Part shown: in pieces, positions 1 to 12,344 of the stretch
How the letters are laid out: each line of letters starts with the position of its first letter
How positions within the stretch are numbered: the first letter of the stretch is position 1
DNA from: Reticulitermes speratus
Lineage: Eukaryota; Arthropoda; Insecta; Blattodea; Rhinotermitidae
Assembly (NCBI GenBank): GCA_021186555.1
Contig: JAJKFL010000427.1
Span: forward strand, 19,988,505-20,052,504
Direction: 5' to 3'
DNA: 64,000 nt
Program-made: the position numbers and the translations under genes
The notes under the pieces: model-generated
Told to the model about the DNA's origin: nothing
What the model saw: only the letters and a program-made list of their open reading frames with translations
The model's database searches: none

Positions 1-353
1 TAATTTAAATGGGAGTCGTAACGATCACAACGCCAAACAAAAGCGACACAACGAGCACAACATTACTTGTGGCCAGCCTACACCGTCGATGGCTTGGCGC
101 GCACTAAAAGTGAACACGCAGGCTCCACCAACGTTGATAGTACCACCCCCACCCCTCTCAGCTCAGACAAATCGGCGTAACACACCAACCATTCCTAATA
201 ATTTAAACAATTTAAATTAAAGGAAACGTTCATACACATGAAGTCAAAATGACTGAAAGCAACGGAAAAGGAGGTCATACACTGAAAGTCCTGTCGTACA
301 ACTTACGGATCGTAAGTGGCTTTACCATAATTGGAGGCAAATATTGTTACTAA

Positions 354-648
354 CCCGTTAAAGCGCAGTGGTAACTATATGTACCACCAGGTTTAACATT
401 CAAAAATTTAACGTTCTCCCCTTCAAGCCCAGTGGTTACTATATGTACCAACAAGTATAACATAAAAAATTAAACCTTTTACAGACATAGTGTATTTATG
501 TGTTTTGTATGGATCTCAGAAAGAACAGCGATTATTTCACTGTACAACATTAACTAATTGGTTTGTATAACTGAGACGGAGTGTATTTACTGCGCGGTAC
601 GAACTGAATCTCTAAGAATAATTCAGATTATTTTTCGTCTTTAAAGGG
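354..648. mobile_element. TTAA-flanked MITE (piggyBac-like)
   Basis: CCCGTTAAAGCGC at the left and the reverse complement of CCCTTTAAAGACG at the right form imperfect terminal repeats; flanks are CTAA (350-353) and TTAA (649-652). Inside lies a direct repeat of GTGGTAACTATATGTACCA-type sequence (368-388 and 430-450). About 295 bp, no coding capacity. Confidence 0.45.
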
Positions 649-727
649 TTAAATTAATCTATGGTACACATTGCGACCTTTAGTAGGTGCATTCGCAAAT
701 TTGTGAAAGGGACTATTAGCTTCGTCA

Positions 728-751
728 CGTTTGTCTGTCTGTCTGTCTGTC
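728..751. repeat. (TGTC)n microsatellite
   Basis: Five to six copies of tetranucleotide GTCT. Confidence 0.8.
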
Positions 752-1420
752 CGCATGGAACAACTCGGCTCCCACCAGACAGATATTTATCAAATGCGGT
801 TTTTGAGTATTTTAGGGAAATCTATCCATAAAATTCAAGTTTCATTGAAATCTGATAAGAATAACGGGTACTTTACATGAAGAATTTTGTTCATTTATGA
901 TGTTATCTCGCTGAATTCTTCTTAGAATGAGAAATGTTTTAGACAACATTTGTAGAGAAAATCAAAACACACACTTTGTGTTCAACAACTTTTCTTGGGA
1001 CAATAGTGCCTTTTATGAGATAATGTGGAAAAATATGGTAGAGACAGACAGGCCACAGATGACAATATAATATGGCGTATGCGCTTTGCATGCTGGGTAA
1101 CTAAGGCTACAGACATGTACTCGGATTATGTAATAATTATTGCTTTTCCACGGCAACAATGGTTACGCGAACGCATCTCAATATTTTGTTATACGCTCAT
1201 TGTTTGTCCTGTTAGTAACATACTTTCTGTACACTAGTTGTACCCGTGCAAATAATTAGTACGTAGATAAAGTAAGATATTTGGCAGCAAAAATTACAGC
1301 ATCGTGATCTTATAAACATTAAAAATTGTATTTACTAATGTCTGATGTTGGGTAATTTCTTTCGGATTTCGACGGATCATAAACAACTTGCAAATAAGAA
1401 ACAAAAGGTTAATCGACATC

Positions 1421-1489
1421 CTGCGTCAAGCGGAGGCGAAGGGAAGTATGTGAAATATGTTAGCTTCCCATAGACTCCGCTTGAGGCAG
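1421..1489. repeat. Short inverted repeat (hairpin)
   Basis: CTGCGTCAAGCGGAG at 1421-1435 is the inverted partner of CTCCGCTTGAGGCAG at 1475-1489 with one mismatch, separated by 39 bases. Confidence 0.65.
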
Positions 1490-2201
1490 CACAGTCAATG
1501 TTTAAAGTTAGGATTTTGTAATAACAATTTATGAGAAGGAATTAATAACAACAAAGAAGATTGCCAGCAATGCCGAATCATAAGCTTTCTAAAAATGTCT
1601 ATCTTGAAAAGATCCTTTCGGTAGCTCAGTAGATCATAGCGTCGCAAACAAATCTCACCGTATTAATATGTATAAATACATATGTAACTATTATCACAGG
1701 CTTAAAGTGTGATTTTGTGTGTGTGTGTGTGTGTGTCCACTGTAATGATTTATTAATCAACTGAAGAATTTTATTGGAAAGTAACTTTCACGTCATGATG
1801 CCTCCTATAGAGGCCACTTTAAATTCATGCTCAAAATTTTCTTACTTAACGGTAATAAAACACCAGCATAATGTAAGCTGGTATAACGCGATTTCCAATT
1901 TAGGCCTACATGTGAATTTATTGAAATTCTGAAGAATCAATTAATAACCAGCATGGTAACCCCTGATTTATATTTAATCCTGTTGCTTGCTGCAAGTTCC
2001 TAATTTTTTAAGTTTAGAAAAGTAGTGAATATTAATAAACATGTATGCAAATTTTGTAGTGTTTTTCGTTAACAACTACAAAAGTTATCAGTCCGAATGT
2101 TTGGATTTAGGACACTCAATTTTCAGAGAGTGAAAATTTGTAATCTATTTAATATTATGTAACACATTTTACCGTCTACTCCTAATTAATTAGCAATAGA
2201 G

Positions 2202-3467
2202 GTAGCCCTCGATTTGAGCCGGTTCAGAATAACGCCGATTTTGAACCAGGAGGTCAAAAAGTGAAAAAAAGTATATTTTACTATTATTTATAACGTTTTA
2301 CAATTTTTCTCGTACTGCTTCTTATAAAAAATCGTAATTCTTACATCGCTGATTTTGAATAAAAATTATAAATACAGTCATCTCTGCAATTACGTATGTT
2401 TCGTTAAGGCGAATTTGCTCTAATGAGATCGATTAATCGGTAAAAGCTGCTTGTAAAATGTAAACTTTTGCATATGCGAGTTTGCTCTTATGCGATTTCA
2501 TTCCCGGCGCTTTACCCTATCAAAGAACAAATTTAATCTCTGCGGAGGTCCCAATGGACCAAGGTGTAATAGCGACCTTTAAAGCCTATTATCTCCGAAA
2601 CACCTTCAAAGAAATGCTGAGTTTTGGAAAGTTCAGACAAAACCGTAAAAGATTATTGGCGCTCATTCGACATTTTGAGGGGCATTAATAACATCAACGC
2701 ATCCTGGGAGGAAGTATCAGTGAATTGTTTGAATGGAGCGTGGGGCAAACTTCTGCCAGAATTTGTTTTCTTCGCAGGATTCCAACCAGTGGAGAACGTC
2801 ATAGATGACGTAAGAAGACTAGCACAAGAGGTGGGCTTGGACGAAGTGACAGATGAAGATGTAACAGAACTTTTGGAAAGCCATGGGCAGCCTCTTTCCA
2901 ATGAAGACCTAGAAGAATTGGCCGCACAACTGGGCCAAAAGGAAGAGGAGGAAAGAGAGGAAGAAGAACTTCCTCTACGTGAAATGAAGACAAGCGATCT
3001 CCAGCGCATCCTCTCAGACACAGATAAACTCACTGATGAGCTTTGCGAGATTGACCACGACTGGGAGAGGAGTGCTACAGCGAAGAGGAGCGTTATGGCA
3101 TCCATGAGGCCTTATCATGACATTTTGGTAGAAAGAAAGAAGAAATAACGACAGTCCTCACTGCATGCTTTCTTTAAAAAACGTGACGATTCTCAACCAG
3201 GGACTTCGTCACAGAACTAACGCTGCTTCATTACGCCATTGCCGGTTGTAAGTGGACAAAATATATTTTTTAAATTTCCTTTATTATATTTACGTTATTT
3301 CATAGCTTTAAATGCAATGCCATTATATTACTCGTAAATGTTTGAGTGCCGGGAAAGCATGTCATTGACTTCCCATTGATTTATATTAAAAAATCATTTC
3401 AAATGACGCCGATTCCGATTACACCGGTTCGTCCAGGAACGCATCCCCGGCGTAAATCGAGGGCTAC
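2202..3467 (+). mobile_element. Internally deleted Tigger-type (pogo) DNA transposon
   Basis: The left end GTAGCCCTCGATTT (from 2202) is repeated inverted at the right end (to 3467), with further matching (ACCGG, CGCCGATT) inside, so terminal inverted repeats extend some 40 bases. The interior keeps only the C-terminal third of the transposase. About 1.27 kb, against 2-3 kb for complete Tigger elements. Confidence 0.85.
2483..3148 (+). pseudogene. Tigger transposase C-terminal remnant
   Basis: Plus strand: one frame reads VPMDQGVIATFKAYYLRNTF, the conserved segment around the last catalytic region of DDE_1/Tigger transposases (PMDQGVI). About 2630 the frame shifts, and SDKTVKDYWRSFDILRGINN, then ASWEEV and NGAWGKLLPEF continue the same protein to a stop at 3146-3148, through a Glu-rich stretch. 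The N-terminal DNA-binding domain and first catalytic Asp residues are absent, so it cannot encode an active enzyme. Confidence 0.88.
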
Positions 3468-3901
3468 TTTTATTCATACCAACAAAGAATCAAATACATA
3501 GGTCATAAGTATATTTGTTATTTTGCTCCTACATGATTCGGCCTTAATTGGCCATCTTTAGGAGACTTTTTAACGTTAATCGAAAGCCCTCAGCACTTTC
3601 AAATTATTTTAAGTACACTAAACGTTATGAGAATATTTTCATACCTTTTGTGTATTTAAATTACTTGTAACGTACAGAGTGTCTTTGTCTACTTTCCGAA
3701 CACACGTCAGAAGCATTGCAGTAATATCAACCCGTAAGTTTGGCTCTACTGATCTCGCTGATATATATAGAGTGGGTAGATAATGAAGTAGCATTACGGA
3801 GCGGAAGGTCAAAGTAACTAAACCTGGAATGCGTATGTGGACTAGCACCGACACCAAACGCCACAACTGTGCAAGATTCTTAGCCACTTCCCTCTACTTG
3901 C

Positions 3902-4752
3902 GACACTCATATTCTAACTCGCATACTGACAGTCTACCTCCTACACTCATAATCTAATTATTGTGCCCATTATCTAGTTTCTACACTCATAATCTACCTC
4001 CCGTACTCAAGAGTTCATCTCCTACACTCAAAATCTAACTCCTGTACTCAGAGTTCACCTCCTACACTCATAATCTGATTCTTTTGCCCACTATCTACTT
4101 CCTACACTCAGAATCTAATTATTGTACCCTTTATCTATTTCCTGCACTCAAAATCTAATTCTTGTTCCCATTATCTACTTCCTACACTCATGATCTAATT
4201 CTTGTGCCTACTATCTACTTCCTACACTCATAATCTAATTCTTGTGCCCACTATCTACTTCCTACACTCAAAATATAATTCTTGTGCCCATTATCTACTT
4301 CCTAATCTCATAATCTACTTCTTGTGCCCACTATCTACCTCCTACACTCATAATCTAATTCTTGTTCCCATTATCTACTTCCTACACTCAAAATCTAATT
4401 ATTGTGTCCATTATCTACTTCCTAAACTCATAATCTAATTCTTGTGCCCACTATCTACTTCCTACACTCATAATCTAATTCTTGTGCCCACTATCTACTT
4501 CCTACACTCAAAATATAATTCCTGTGCCCACTATCTACTTCGTACTCTCAAAATCTAATTCTTGTGCCCGCTATCTACTTCCTACACTCAAAATATAATT
4601 CTTGTTCCCATTATCTACTTCCTACACTCAAAATCCAATTCTTGTTCCCATTATCTACTTCCTATACTCAAAACTTAATTCTTGTGCTCGCTATCTACTT
4701 ACTACATTCATAATCTACCTCATATACTCCAACTCTACTTCCGACACTCACA
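3902..4752. repeat. 40-bp minisatellite, about 21 copies
   Basis: The unit approximates CCTACACTCATAATCTAATT followed by CTTGTGCCCACTATCTACTT, exactly 40 bases. Copies are most alike at 4080-4700 and decay towards both ends. ORFs here (such as 4202-4438) are just the repeat read in frame. Confidence 0.95.
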
Positions 4753-5674
4753 TTCTTCCACCCTAATCTAAAAATCGCACTTTCTTCTTGGTTATTCGAC
4801 TGATATTTCCACGAGAGTCTTTCCCACAAAAATTCTGTAACCTTTTTTCTACCCATCCTATCTACACTCTCAGCCCAAAGTAACCTTCTAGTGGTCGATC
4901 TCGTAGTAACCAGTAGGCATCTTAAACATCCTCCTTACGTAATGTTCAGATTATCTGACTTATATAAATACTTCTTAGACCTGAATATTTACTGAGCACA
5001 TGATTTTCAAACAACAGTAATTCGTGTGCTTCTCTCAAGAAAATACAAAGCTTTTCACATATTTTTACACGAGAATTGCCCTTTTGTTTTGTGCATTGAA
5101 CTAATCGTTCTGAATCGCACACGCGAGGATTCTTTCACTCATCCAGACTGCATGTCTGGTTTATCGTAACCTCAACTGCCCTACTCTAACAACTCTCGGT
5201 GCACTGACATGTCACAAAGTTTCTCGTTATATAATCTTTACTCTCCTCACTTAATCTTTCCTACATCCAAATATATGAACCTGAAATGGCAATGAGACTA
5301 TTAAGTCTATCCGTAATATTGCCTATCATATTCTTTCTCAATTTAATCTTTATTGTGCTGCAAAGTTTTACTGAAATTCCTAAGTTATTTTCAGTTATTA
5401 TATCCCCCGTTTTTAAAAAAAAAACATGTCAGGCAAGTACGGATATGACGTTTTACAATAAATAAAGAAAGAAGAGATTAATTAAATAGCAGAATTCTAT
5501 ATTCTTTCAGTTGCATCTTAAACCTAATTTCTCTTCTTCTGCCTTCTTCCCAGACGTTTTAGGCTTGACTGAAAGAGCATGTAGGCCTACATGTGCGTGA
5601 GCACGCTTTTTACGAATAATCGGACGATGGCCGGTTGATTGGTAGTGAACTCTCTGACATTCACACTGATCTTC
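4753..5674. other. Intergenic, no gene seen
   Basis: Unassigned AT-rich sequence; no repeat or coding signal recognised apart from short homopolymers. Confidence 0.5.
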
Positions 5675-5885
5675 GTTCATTCTGCAGTCTGTCTTACGAC
5701 AGGTCCGTAGCCTCTTCCAAAGCGATTTCTCCACAGGGTGCGATCTAGTGCTTCCTCTTTCAATTTCCAGTATCTTCTTTTTTTTCCTTAAGGTCATCCA
5801 GTAGCTGCTTACGCCTTCTTCCTCGTCTTCCCGTCATTTCTATCCTACCCTCCAATTTTCCTTCAATCACGTGTATCTGCGTGTA
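5675..5885 (-). pseudogene. Non-LTR retrotransposon 3'-end coding remnant
   Basis: Minus strand: HVIEGKLEGRIEMTGRRGRR and KQLLDDLKEKK, then after a frameshift near 5755 EALDRTLWRNRFGRGYGPVV and RQTAE followed by a stop. I recognise this as the C-terminal end of a reverse-transcriptase-type retroelement common in cockroach and termite genomes. Fragment only, frameshifted. Confidence 0.7.
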
Positions 5886-6964
5886 TAACCGATATGTCTG
5901 TCGAGTTGGTGAATGTGTGGCAGATATCAGTAGCAACGAACGATGTTTAACGCATCCGATACCGATAAAATCGAAACATACGGAAGCACCCTTGGGCTGG
6001 ACAATGTCCTCCATTCCAGCCTTTGTATTTTACTCAAGCCAATGGAGCACGTGAGCATTGTAAGACTGACTGTGAGAAAGAGATATTCTTTGAAAGCGAA
6101 GTATCGCGCCAGTTCTAACGTTGTTCCTTTTTTTTTTTTTTTTTTTAATTTTCCATTTCTGCAGCACGAAGCAAAGCCGCTCTCAATAGCACGGTTTTAA
6201 TTAAATCTGGTTTTGTCTACACATAACAACATTTCCGCGGTAAATCTAATTTTTTCCGAAACTGGACAATATGGCCTAGCACTTCACTTCAATTTACAGA
6301 CAAACTTTTTGGTGGACGCTATATGTACTCATAAATTGTGGTGACATCAAAAAAAGAGTAACATTTTACACAATGGAACAGCCTCGCACTGTAACCCACT
6401 ATAGGCCTTGTCCTTCTTCTCGAGATGTTGTCTTCCTTAGCCTTAGGCACTATTCGTCCCAGAAGAAAAACGGCCAAGTTTTCTCATTTAATAAAGGGTT
6501 GCGTGGGCCCCAGATCTCTTCTGGACACTGTGACGAAGAAGAAGCCTCTGCCCCTTTCGGGAATCGACAACCGATTCTTCGTTGGACAAACTCGTGGCCT
6601 AGCAATATAACTTAAAATTAAATGACTGCAAAAATAATTGATTTTCTGAGGACAAAAGGTGTCATGGGTGCGATTAAACAGCTAAACTGAAGACGGCGAA
6701 AATTACGATGGAGGAAGAAATTCGATACGAAGAAGAATATCGACACTGGGCGAGAGTGGGCCTTCACTTTACGCCTTTCGGCGAATTCAAATCCTCTCTC
6801 CAGAGAATTTCCCTCGCGCTCTCAAGGCAGCCATCGCAATCTGCACTCGACATCTACACTTGAACACCAATTTTCTTTAGCCTTTTCACATTTCCAATTA
6901 TTTTCCGTGATGTTTATTCTTAGTCTCTACGGAACTACCATTTGTGACAGTTACTGTTTTAAAT
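5886..6964. other. Intergenic, no gene seen
   Basis: Contains an 18-base poly-T run near 6129-6146. ORFs at 5943, 6373 and 6425 overlap in different frames and show no domain. Confidence 0.5.
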
Positions 6965-7277
6965 AAGAGATGCGCAGTGGCGCAGTTTGTTGAGGCACTG
7001 CGGTAGAAGCCGGAAGGTCGTGGGTTCAATTACCGATGGGTCATTGGGATTTTTCATTGGCTTAATTCTTCCGGCGACACTATGGCCCTGGGGTCACCTC
7101 AGCCTCTAACAGAAATCAGTAACAGGGATATCTCCTGGGGGGTAAAGGCGGCCGGTGTGTAGGGCTGACCCTACCACTTGAATGTGCCGATTGTCTAGAA
7201 ATTCTGGGAGCCTCAACCTCCTGGAACCCTAAGGGCCTGTCAAGGCCTGTAATGGGATTGCTTTTCGCTCTAGCTTT
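6965..7277 (+). repeat. tRNA-derived SINE, family 1
   Basis: A-box TGGCGCAGTTTGTTGAGG and B-box GGTTCAATTACC form a tRNA-like head; the body matches the SINE at 14302-14610 in inverted orientation. A perfect 14-bp target duplication TTACTGTTTTAAAT flanks it (6951-6964 and 7278-7291). Confidence 0.9.
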
Positions 7278-7291
7278 TTACTGTTTTAAAT

Positions 7292-8914
7292 TACTAATTT
7301 AGATTACAAATTATAATCTTATAGTAAGGCATTCTTCCAAGAGATAAGCCTTAGATATTTCTGGCTCCCTTACATGTATCATCTCTAATGAGATCCAAAA
7401 TTCGTCATAATAACAATCAGTAGTCTTGCGGAGGTTTGTGTGTGTGTGTGTGTTTTTGTGAGTGTGTATATAAGTCGCAATTGTAGAAACAGATGTATCA
7501 TCATTATCATCATCATCATCATAAATGAGGGGTCTGTTTTGATTAACGATTTGTTAGATTTCGATATTTTTACTAAGTAAATCAGTACCCTTAAAGAGAT
7601 TTTACGCTGTAATTCGGTCACTTATGTTTTATGTGAATTATGGTTGTAATTTAGTTAGGTTATATTTAATTGTATTTTGTATTGTTTATGCTATTGTTTT
7701 ATGTGACTATTTGAGTAATAGCCCTATTGATTAATATTTAATTTGGGTGCTGAATCTCTCATAAAAGTAACTTTTTTGTTGTTTAGGTACAGAACTACCA
7801 CTCGATGCCGCGTAACATCCCAGAAGAGCGCAGATCTCATCAAAATCGCGGCGGAAGACTAAAATCACGGATTTTTTGTTGTTTGTTACGTTGGGTTGTT
7901 TGTGTGTATGTGTGTTGTCATGTGATTTTTTTTTTGTATTCATGTTGTGCTGGGTTTATAATTGGCCACTGCGCTGTTAAACTAGCACGTTAATGATGAG
8001 AATTAAATTTAATTCAATTATTATATTTGTCATAAGTTTTTGTAGCAGAATTACAAATTTAATTGTCTAGCATGAAGCTATTCGACTATAGTATTAATAA
8101 TTACCATATAGGATAAGCTCAAACCCCTAGTGTTCCATGCCTGCTCACAGCAAATATCTTGCTACTCAGATGACATGCATGCTTACTTAACAAATACAGT
8201 AACACACAAGCATTGGAGATTTCATCTGCATCGTATTACCGCGATGAAGATGTGCCACCCCCCGCTAGCGCATCGATTTACATGTTTCACTATATGTGAA
8301 AAAAGGATTGCTTTAAACGGGGGAGCAAATTTTGACGGTGCAGCGGACCTTGCTCTGCAAGATTTCATTCTGTTTTCCGTTTGCCGGTGAATGTAGTATT
8401 TTGTACGGTAAACCTTAATTCGCGGACTTTTAAAAGTCAGCCGTCTCCTAGTGGCCGGACTTTTTTTTGGGCATTTAAATCTTAAAATTGCAGGCCTCCA
8501 CAAAAACAGATATATTTTCCGTTCTATACAAAATAAAATTATGAAATAAAGACTGTGTGAAAGAGAATAGAGTTCTACATATATATAGACAAAGTGTAAA
8601 CTTTTAGTAATAAAACGTACTCACGAAACTTTCTAATAAATTCAAAAGTTATTTTGTGTAATATATTTATGACACTTCTGTGAATTTTTATTGTACTTAC
8701 CCCCTACTTTACACCGCAGGCATGTGTGGTGTTACAGTCATAGAAATATACAACACTTATTTCCACGGCAAATGTTTTCTGTTCCGTCTGTACAACGATA
8801 GGAGTAGTATCACGCCACAACCTTCAACGCTGCTGTCTGTGTCCAGTGACTCACACGGTCACACGCGTATGCCACGGCTCCAAGCAGTTCAGTATGCACA
8901 GACCTACGTCGCAT
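7292..8914. other. Intergenic, no gene seen
   Basis: AT-rich DNA without recognisable genes. The stretch 8220-8500 is more GC-rich and may be part of a further mobile element or of the piggyBac relic next to it, but I cannot name it. Confidence 0.4.
7434..7521. repeat. (GT)n and (ATC)n microsatellites
   Basis: A (TG)n tract at about 7435-7470 and (ATC)n at about 7498-7521. Confidence 0.8.
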
Positions 8915-8959
8915 TTATTGCAAAAATACAGAGTGCTTCGTGTTTGCTTTTGCAGCAAA

Positions 8960-9361
8960 CCGCGCGACACCGCCTTTGTTTTCCTTTGAAATGCCAGTGT
9001 TTTGAACGTAGCGATTCATTTCATCTAGTATGATTTGAAAAATCTGCCTGAAGAAGAGACAGTAGACTGAAAAGGAAGAGGATTCTACATTTATATCAGA
9101 GGCAGCTGATCGGTTGACGCCATTTAGAGGTCCAGAGAAATCAAACACGTTGGACGAATTCCCAGCTCTTCTAACCCGAAACGTAACTTCGGTTTCCTCG
9201 GTATTATCTTCATCTTCTGAGAATGAGGCGGAGTGCACACGAGATTTCACCAGTTCATCTGTCTCTTCCAATTTCTCATCAGATTCCTCATCCATCATTA
9301 ATTCCTGTATTTCGTCTAGCTCGAGTGGTTCTGAATATCTAGCTCGCTTTCGAGGTTCCAT
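8960..9361 (-). pseudogene. piggyBac transposase N-terminal remnant
   Basis: Minus strand from ATG at 9361: MEPRKRARYSEPLELDEIQE, an acidic stretch, then FDFSGPLNGVN and FSVYCLFFRQIFQIILDEMN RY. This matches the start of piggyBac/PGBD4-like transposases (acidic N-terminus, FxGPxG, ETNRY). It stops matching just after NRY, so the catalytic DDD domain is missing. Confidence 0.82.
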
Positions 9362-9385
9362 TCAAAGGGTCCCAACTAAATTGAA

Positions 9386-9720
9386 TAGGTGAAAGTTATT
9401 GACAATTCACCACTGATATAAAATTGGTCAATAAAATAATAATCCGTCACTGTCAAAGTAACGCAGACACACGCAGTAAACACCGAAGAACAAACACCAA
9501 TACTAACCCGTAAGGAGTACTTCTTTACAATCCGCCACTGAAGTTATGCAATATTTACCAGTTCGCCGTCGATAAAGTAACCTCAAACACCTAAAGCTTT
9601 GTCAATAAATATGTTACAAGAAATTGTGGATTGCAGTATATAACCAATCTGCTACTGTCACTAACAATATATATGCCAGTCCGCCACGGCAAAACAATAT
9701 CTGACACGCCACACTGCTAC
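9386..9720. repeat. Degenerate tandem repeat upstream of piggyBac remnant
   Basis: A motif like CAGTCCGCCACTGT recurs at irregular 40-80 base spacing (around 9405, 9447, 9528, 9560, 9645, 9680). It may be the diverged subterminal repeat region of the element. Confidence 0.45.
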
Positions 9721-9980
9721 GAAACCTGCCAGAAGACTGAACTAGAGCACTTCCCGATCAAGCTTGTACGTTTCAACCTCGAGCAATGGTCTACTGTACT
9801 TTGCCTGTCACCTCCTTCAGCTGATACCCAAAGGACATGAATAATATCGAAACCCGGACAGCCATAAATGACATCATTGCTCATGGCGAATACCAGGCCT
9901 TCTAATGGGACCCAGGATGGGTTTGGGTTTCCTGCTCAAGCAAACACTGTCAGCGCTGAAAAACGTCTTGCGTGCACGGC

Positions 9981-10059
9981 GTTAGATATATCTAACATTC
10001 GGCCACTGGGGGGTGCTGACTGCGTTAGATATATCTAACATTCGTCCTCTAGAGGTTAA
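9981..10059 (-). mobile_element. piggyBac-type 5' end with duplicated palindrome
   Basis: Reading on the minus strand from TTAA (10056-10059): CCTCTAGAGGACGAATG, then a 16-bp perfect palindrome GTTAGATATATCTAAC (10024-10039), and a second identical palindrome (9981-9996) inside a longer direct repeat. TTAA followed by CC is typical of piggyBac ends, and orientation fits the transposase remnant at 8960-9361. Confidence 0.55.
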
Positions 10060-10315
10060 GGAGCTTCGAACTGCGAGGGATGAAGACACTCCTACTTGCT
10101 GCATCAGATCGGCTTCTACATCTGCAATAAATAACAAGAAGGTATCCCTTGCAAGGCAGGTCACACGTTTTTTCCTTCCAGGATAGTGATTTACTACGCA
10201 CATACTATCCGTTACCCATTAGAATCAAACACAAATATTGCTATCTGTATTGTAATCTTTAATATGTATTTTAAGCCATGTATTATTTTTAAAATTTAAT
10301 ATTTTATGTCCGTGC

Positions 10316-10558
10316 CAGGGCCGGCATTAGGCCGATTTGACACAATCGGGACCCGCACTGACGGTGGCCCCGCGCTCATGAAGGATTGGAGCATTAGTAA
10401 TTTTTAAAAATGATAAGAATGGACTATTTTAATATTTCATCCCAACTTACGTTAATATACCAAAATGACCGGCATTTTTTTTTTGCTCTGCACAATAACT
10501 TTTAGGCACCCCCCACAATAATCGCAATCGGTCCCCGCGTTTGCTAAGGCTGGCACTG
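10316..10558. mobile_element. hAT-type MITE
   Basis: Left end CAGGGCCGGCATTAGGCC and inverted right end CAGTGCCAGCCTTAGCAA. Flanking 8-mers GTCCGTGC (10308-10315) and ATCTGTGC (10559-10566) agree at 6 of 8, fitting the 8-bp duplication of hAT elements. Confidence 0.7.
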
Positions 10559-10604
10559 ATCTGTGCATTGGTTCAAAAACTTCTGTAATATTGCGTCATA
10601 TCCA

Positions 10605-10720
10605 TCCTTTGTAATGCACCTCTCTGAATATGGCTACATGATTGGCCGAAACATGTAGGAGGTATACAATGTGTATAATATACTTTCATACACTTACGTG
10701 CATTTGTTGGTTTTGATATC
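10605..10720 (+). mobile_element. Penelope-type 3' end fragment with decayed hammerhead-like motif
   Basis: CACCTCTCTGAATATGGCTA, then GGCCGAAACATGTAGGAGGT, followed downstream by GTGCATTTGTTGGTTTT. Same layout as copies at 20621-21080, 42660-42770, 45415-45530, 51095-51190 and 57910-58015. The core has a G8 change, so a ribozyme would be inactive. Confidence 0.5.
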
Positions 10721-11091
10721 ATATCTAATTGCTCAATGCACGGTTATAGATCATTTAAAATTAAATTTATACAAGAACCGTTTACAGGTCGGGAAGTGAC
10801 GTCATTCGCAGTCTTCCAGAACAGTGCGATGAAGTCCTACAGGAAGACGCTTTATCTGTTTCGGATTCACAATTTTTGCTTCGGCGGTCTTTGCTGGTTC
10901 CGAAGGATTGCAGTCCGTGTCCACGAAAAGTGAGTAATGCTGTTGTGGCTTCGTTAAGCAGAGAGCGGTTGTACTTAGTGGAGATAAAACTTGCATATGC
11001 ACAGAGCAGACGTTACTGTGCAAGTGTGTTGAGATAAATACGACTGCTATAATTTGGGTATAGAGCGCCTCCTCCTTCCCCATTATGGCAT

Positions 11092-11345
11092 AAAAAGGTA
11101 AAGTTTTCCCTCTACTTACCACGAAGGCACATGGGGAAGTATAGACATAGCTCCACTAATTCTTAGCCTCGGCATTAGATGGAGGCGAGTAGTGAACTTC
11201 ATGCCCCGGCCATTTTCCTCCAGTAACCATTAAATAGCAGGCTGGTTGGGCCACAGAGCAGGTTTGGATGCTTTAAAGAAACGAAAGTCTCTTCTCCCTG
11301 CCGGGAATTGAATCCCGGGTCGTCCAGCCGTAGCCTAGTCAATTA
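11092..11345 (-). repeat. tRNA-derived SINE, family 2
   Basis: On the minus strand a head with B-box-like GATTCAATTCCC, then a body shared with 33096-33387, 52035-52260 and 55702-55991, ending TAGAGGGAAAACTTTACCTT. Confidence 0.75.
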
Positions 11346-12344
11346 AAGAGAAATATAATTTTTTTGTTTTTCGTAACGTTTCTACTGGCATTTTAAAAAC
11401 CTTTCACAGCCAAATTTACCTCATTCTCTCCAAGCAAACACCTCGGTTAGATCATGATCACTTCCAACTCCTCTCCACCCTATCATTCGACGATATACAG
11501 GCCGAGTATTCGATACTTAGGTCATATAAATAACCCCTTCCCCACAGGTTTCCCGACCAAAACTTCGTGACAATTTCCCACACATTCAATGCATGCTACA
11601 TACCTCGCCAATCTCGTCCTTAATCCCACATTTAACAACTCATTACAACGTTTTTCATGAACATCTTCAACCCGCGATTGCTTCTAATAAAAGTAATTGT
11701 ACTCTCTTCAACTGGATCATCTACAGCTCGACAGGACTTCGAGTATCGGAAACCCACGCCGTTACCTACCTGAAAAATTCCGCGAAAGGCAAAACCGCCA
11801 TGCGCAAAGTTACGGCCTGATGGAAAAAATGAGATTCCAGGAACCAAAAAAAAAAAACATGAAATATAACAAAACAGTAAAAAATTTTGTTTTGGCGTTT
11901 ACTGGAACGATGTCGGAGGGAGATGAATACTATGGCGAAGAAAGAAGTATCTGTGACAGCATTGCCTCCTCTGTACGTCTTTGCACACCTCCTCATACGG
12001 TGTCATGACAGCCTCCACCTCGTGCTTAAAATTTCAGGCCTGTCCCATCAAGGTTAAATATTTGCTGTGGTAAGTAGCCCTTCCCTTCGATTACCTTCTT
12101 GAAATGCTCTTGGTACTTGGTGCCAGCCGCATGTTCAGCAGATGCTGCTGATTCTCCTATTCTCTTCAAGCCGTGCAGGCTCATCCACGTCTTAAATTTT
12201 TCACACTACCCTTCACTGGCATGGAAGCTGTGTGGCTATACAGTGGCGCAGAGCCGACTGACACATTTCAGAACGCACTTTAGCCATACGATAGAAGTGG
12301 GGGGGGGGGGGGGGGGGGAGTAGAGTCTGCACACCGAGAAAAAG
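11346..12344. other. Intergenic, no gene seen
   Basis: Overlapping ORFs on both strands near 11593-12008 are shadows without domain signal. A 20-base poly-G run lies at 12299-12318. Confidence 0.5.

Larger units (their letters stand above)
649..2201. other. Intergenic, no gene seen
   Basis: AT-rich DNA with a (TGTC)n tract, a hairpin and a (GT)n run near 1714-1735. The 70-codon ORF at 1025-1237 has no features of a real protein. Confidence 0.5.

Noticed and set aside
2653-3105. 150-codon minus-strand ORF
   Set aside because: Antisense shadow of the Tigger transposase remnant; its Ser-rich content mirrors Glu/Lys-rich codons of the plus strand.
4202-4438. 78-codon repetitive ORF
   Set aside because: It is the 40-bp minisatellite read in frame.
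3902-4752. Possible CRISPR-like array
   Set aside because: The 40-base units are contiguous with no unique spacers, and the DNA is eukaryotic.
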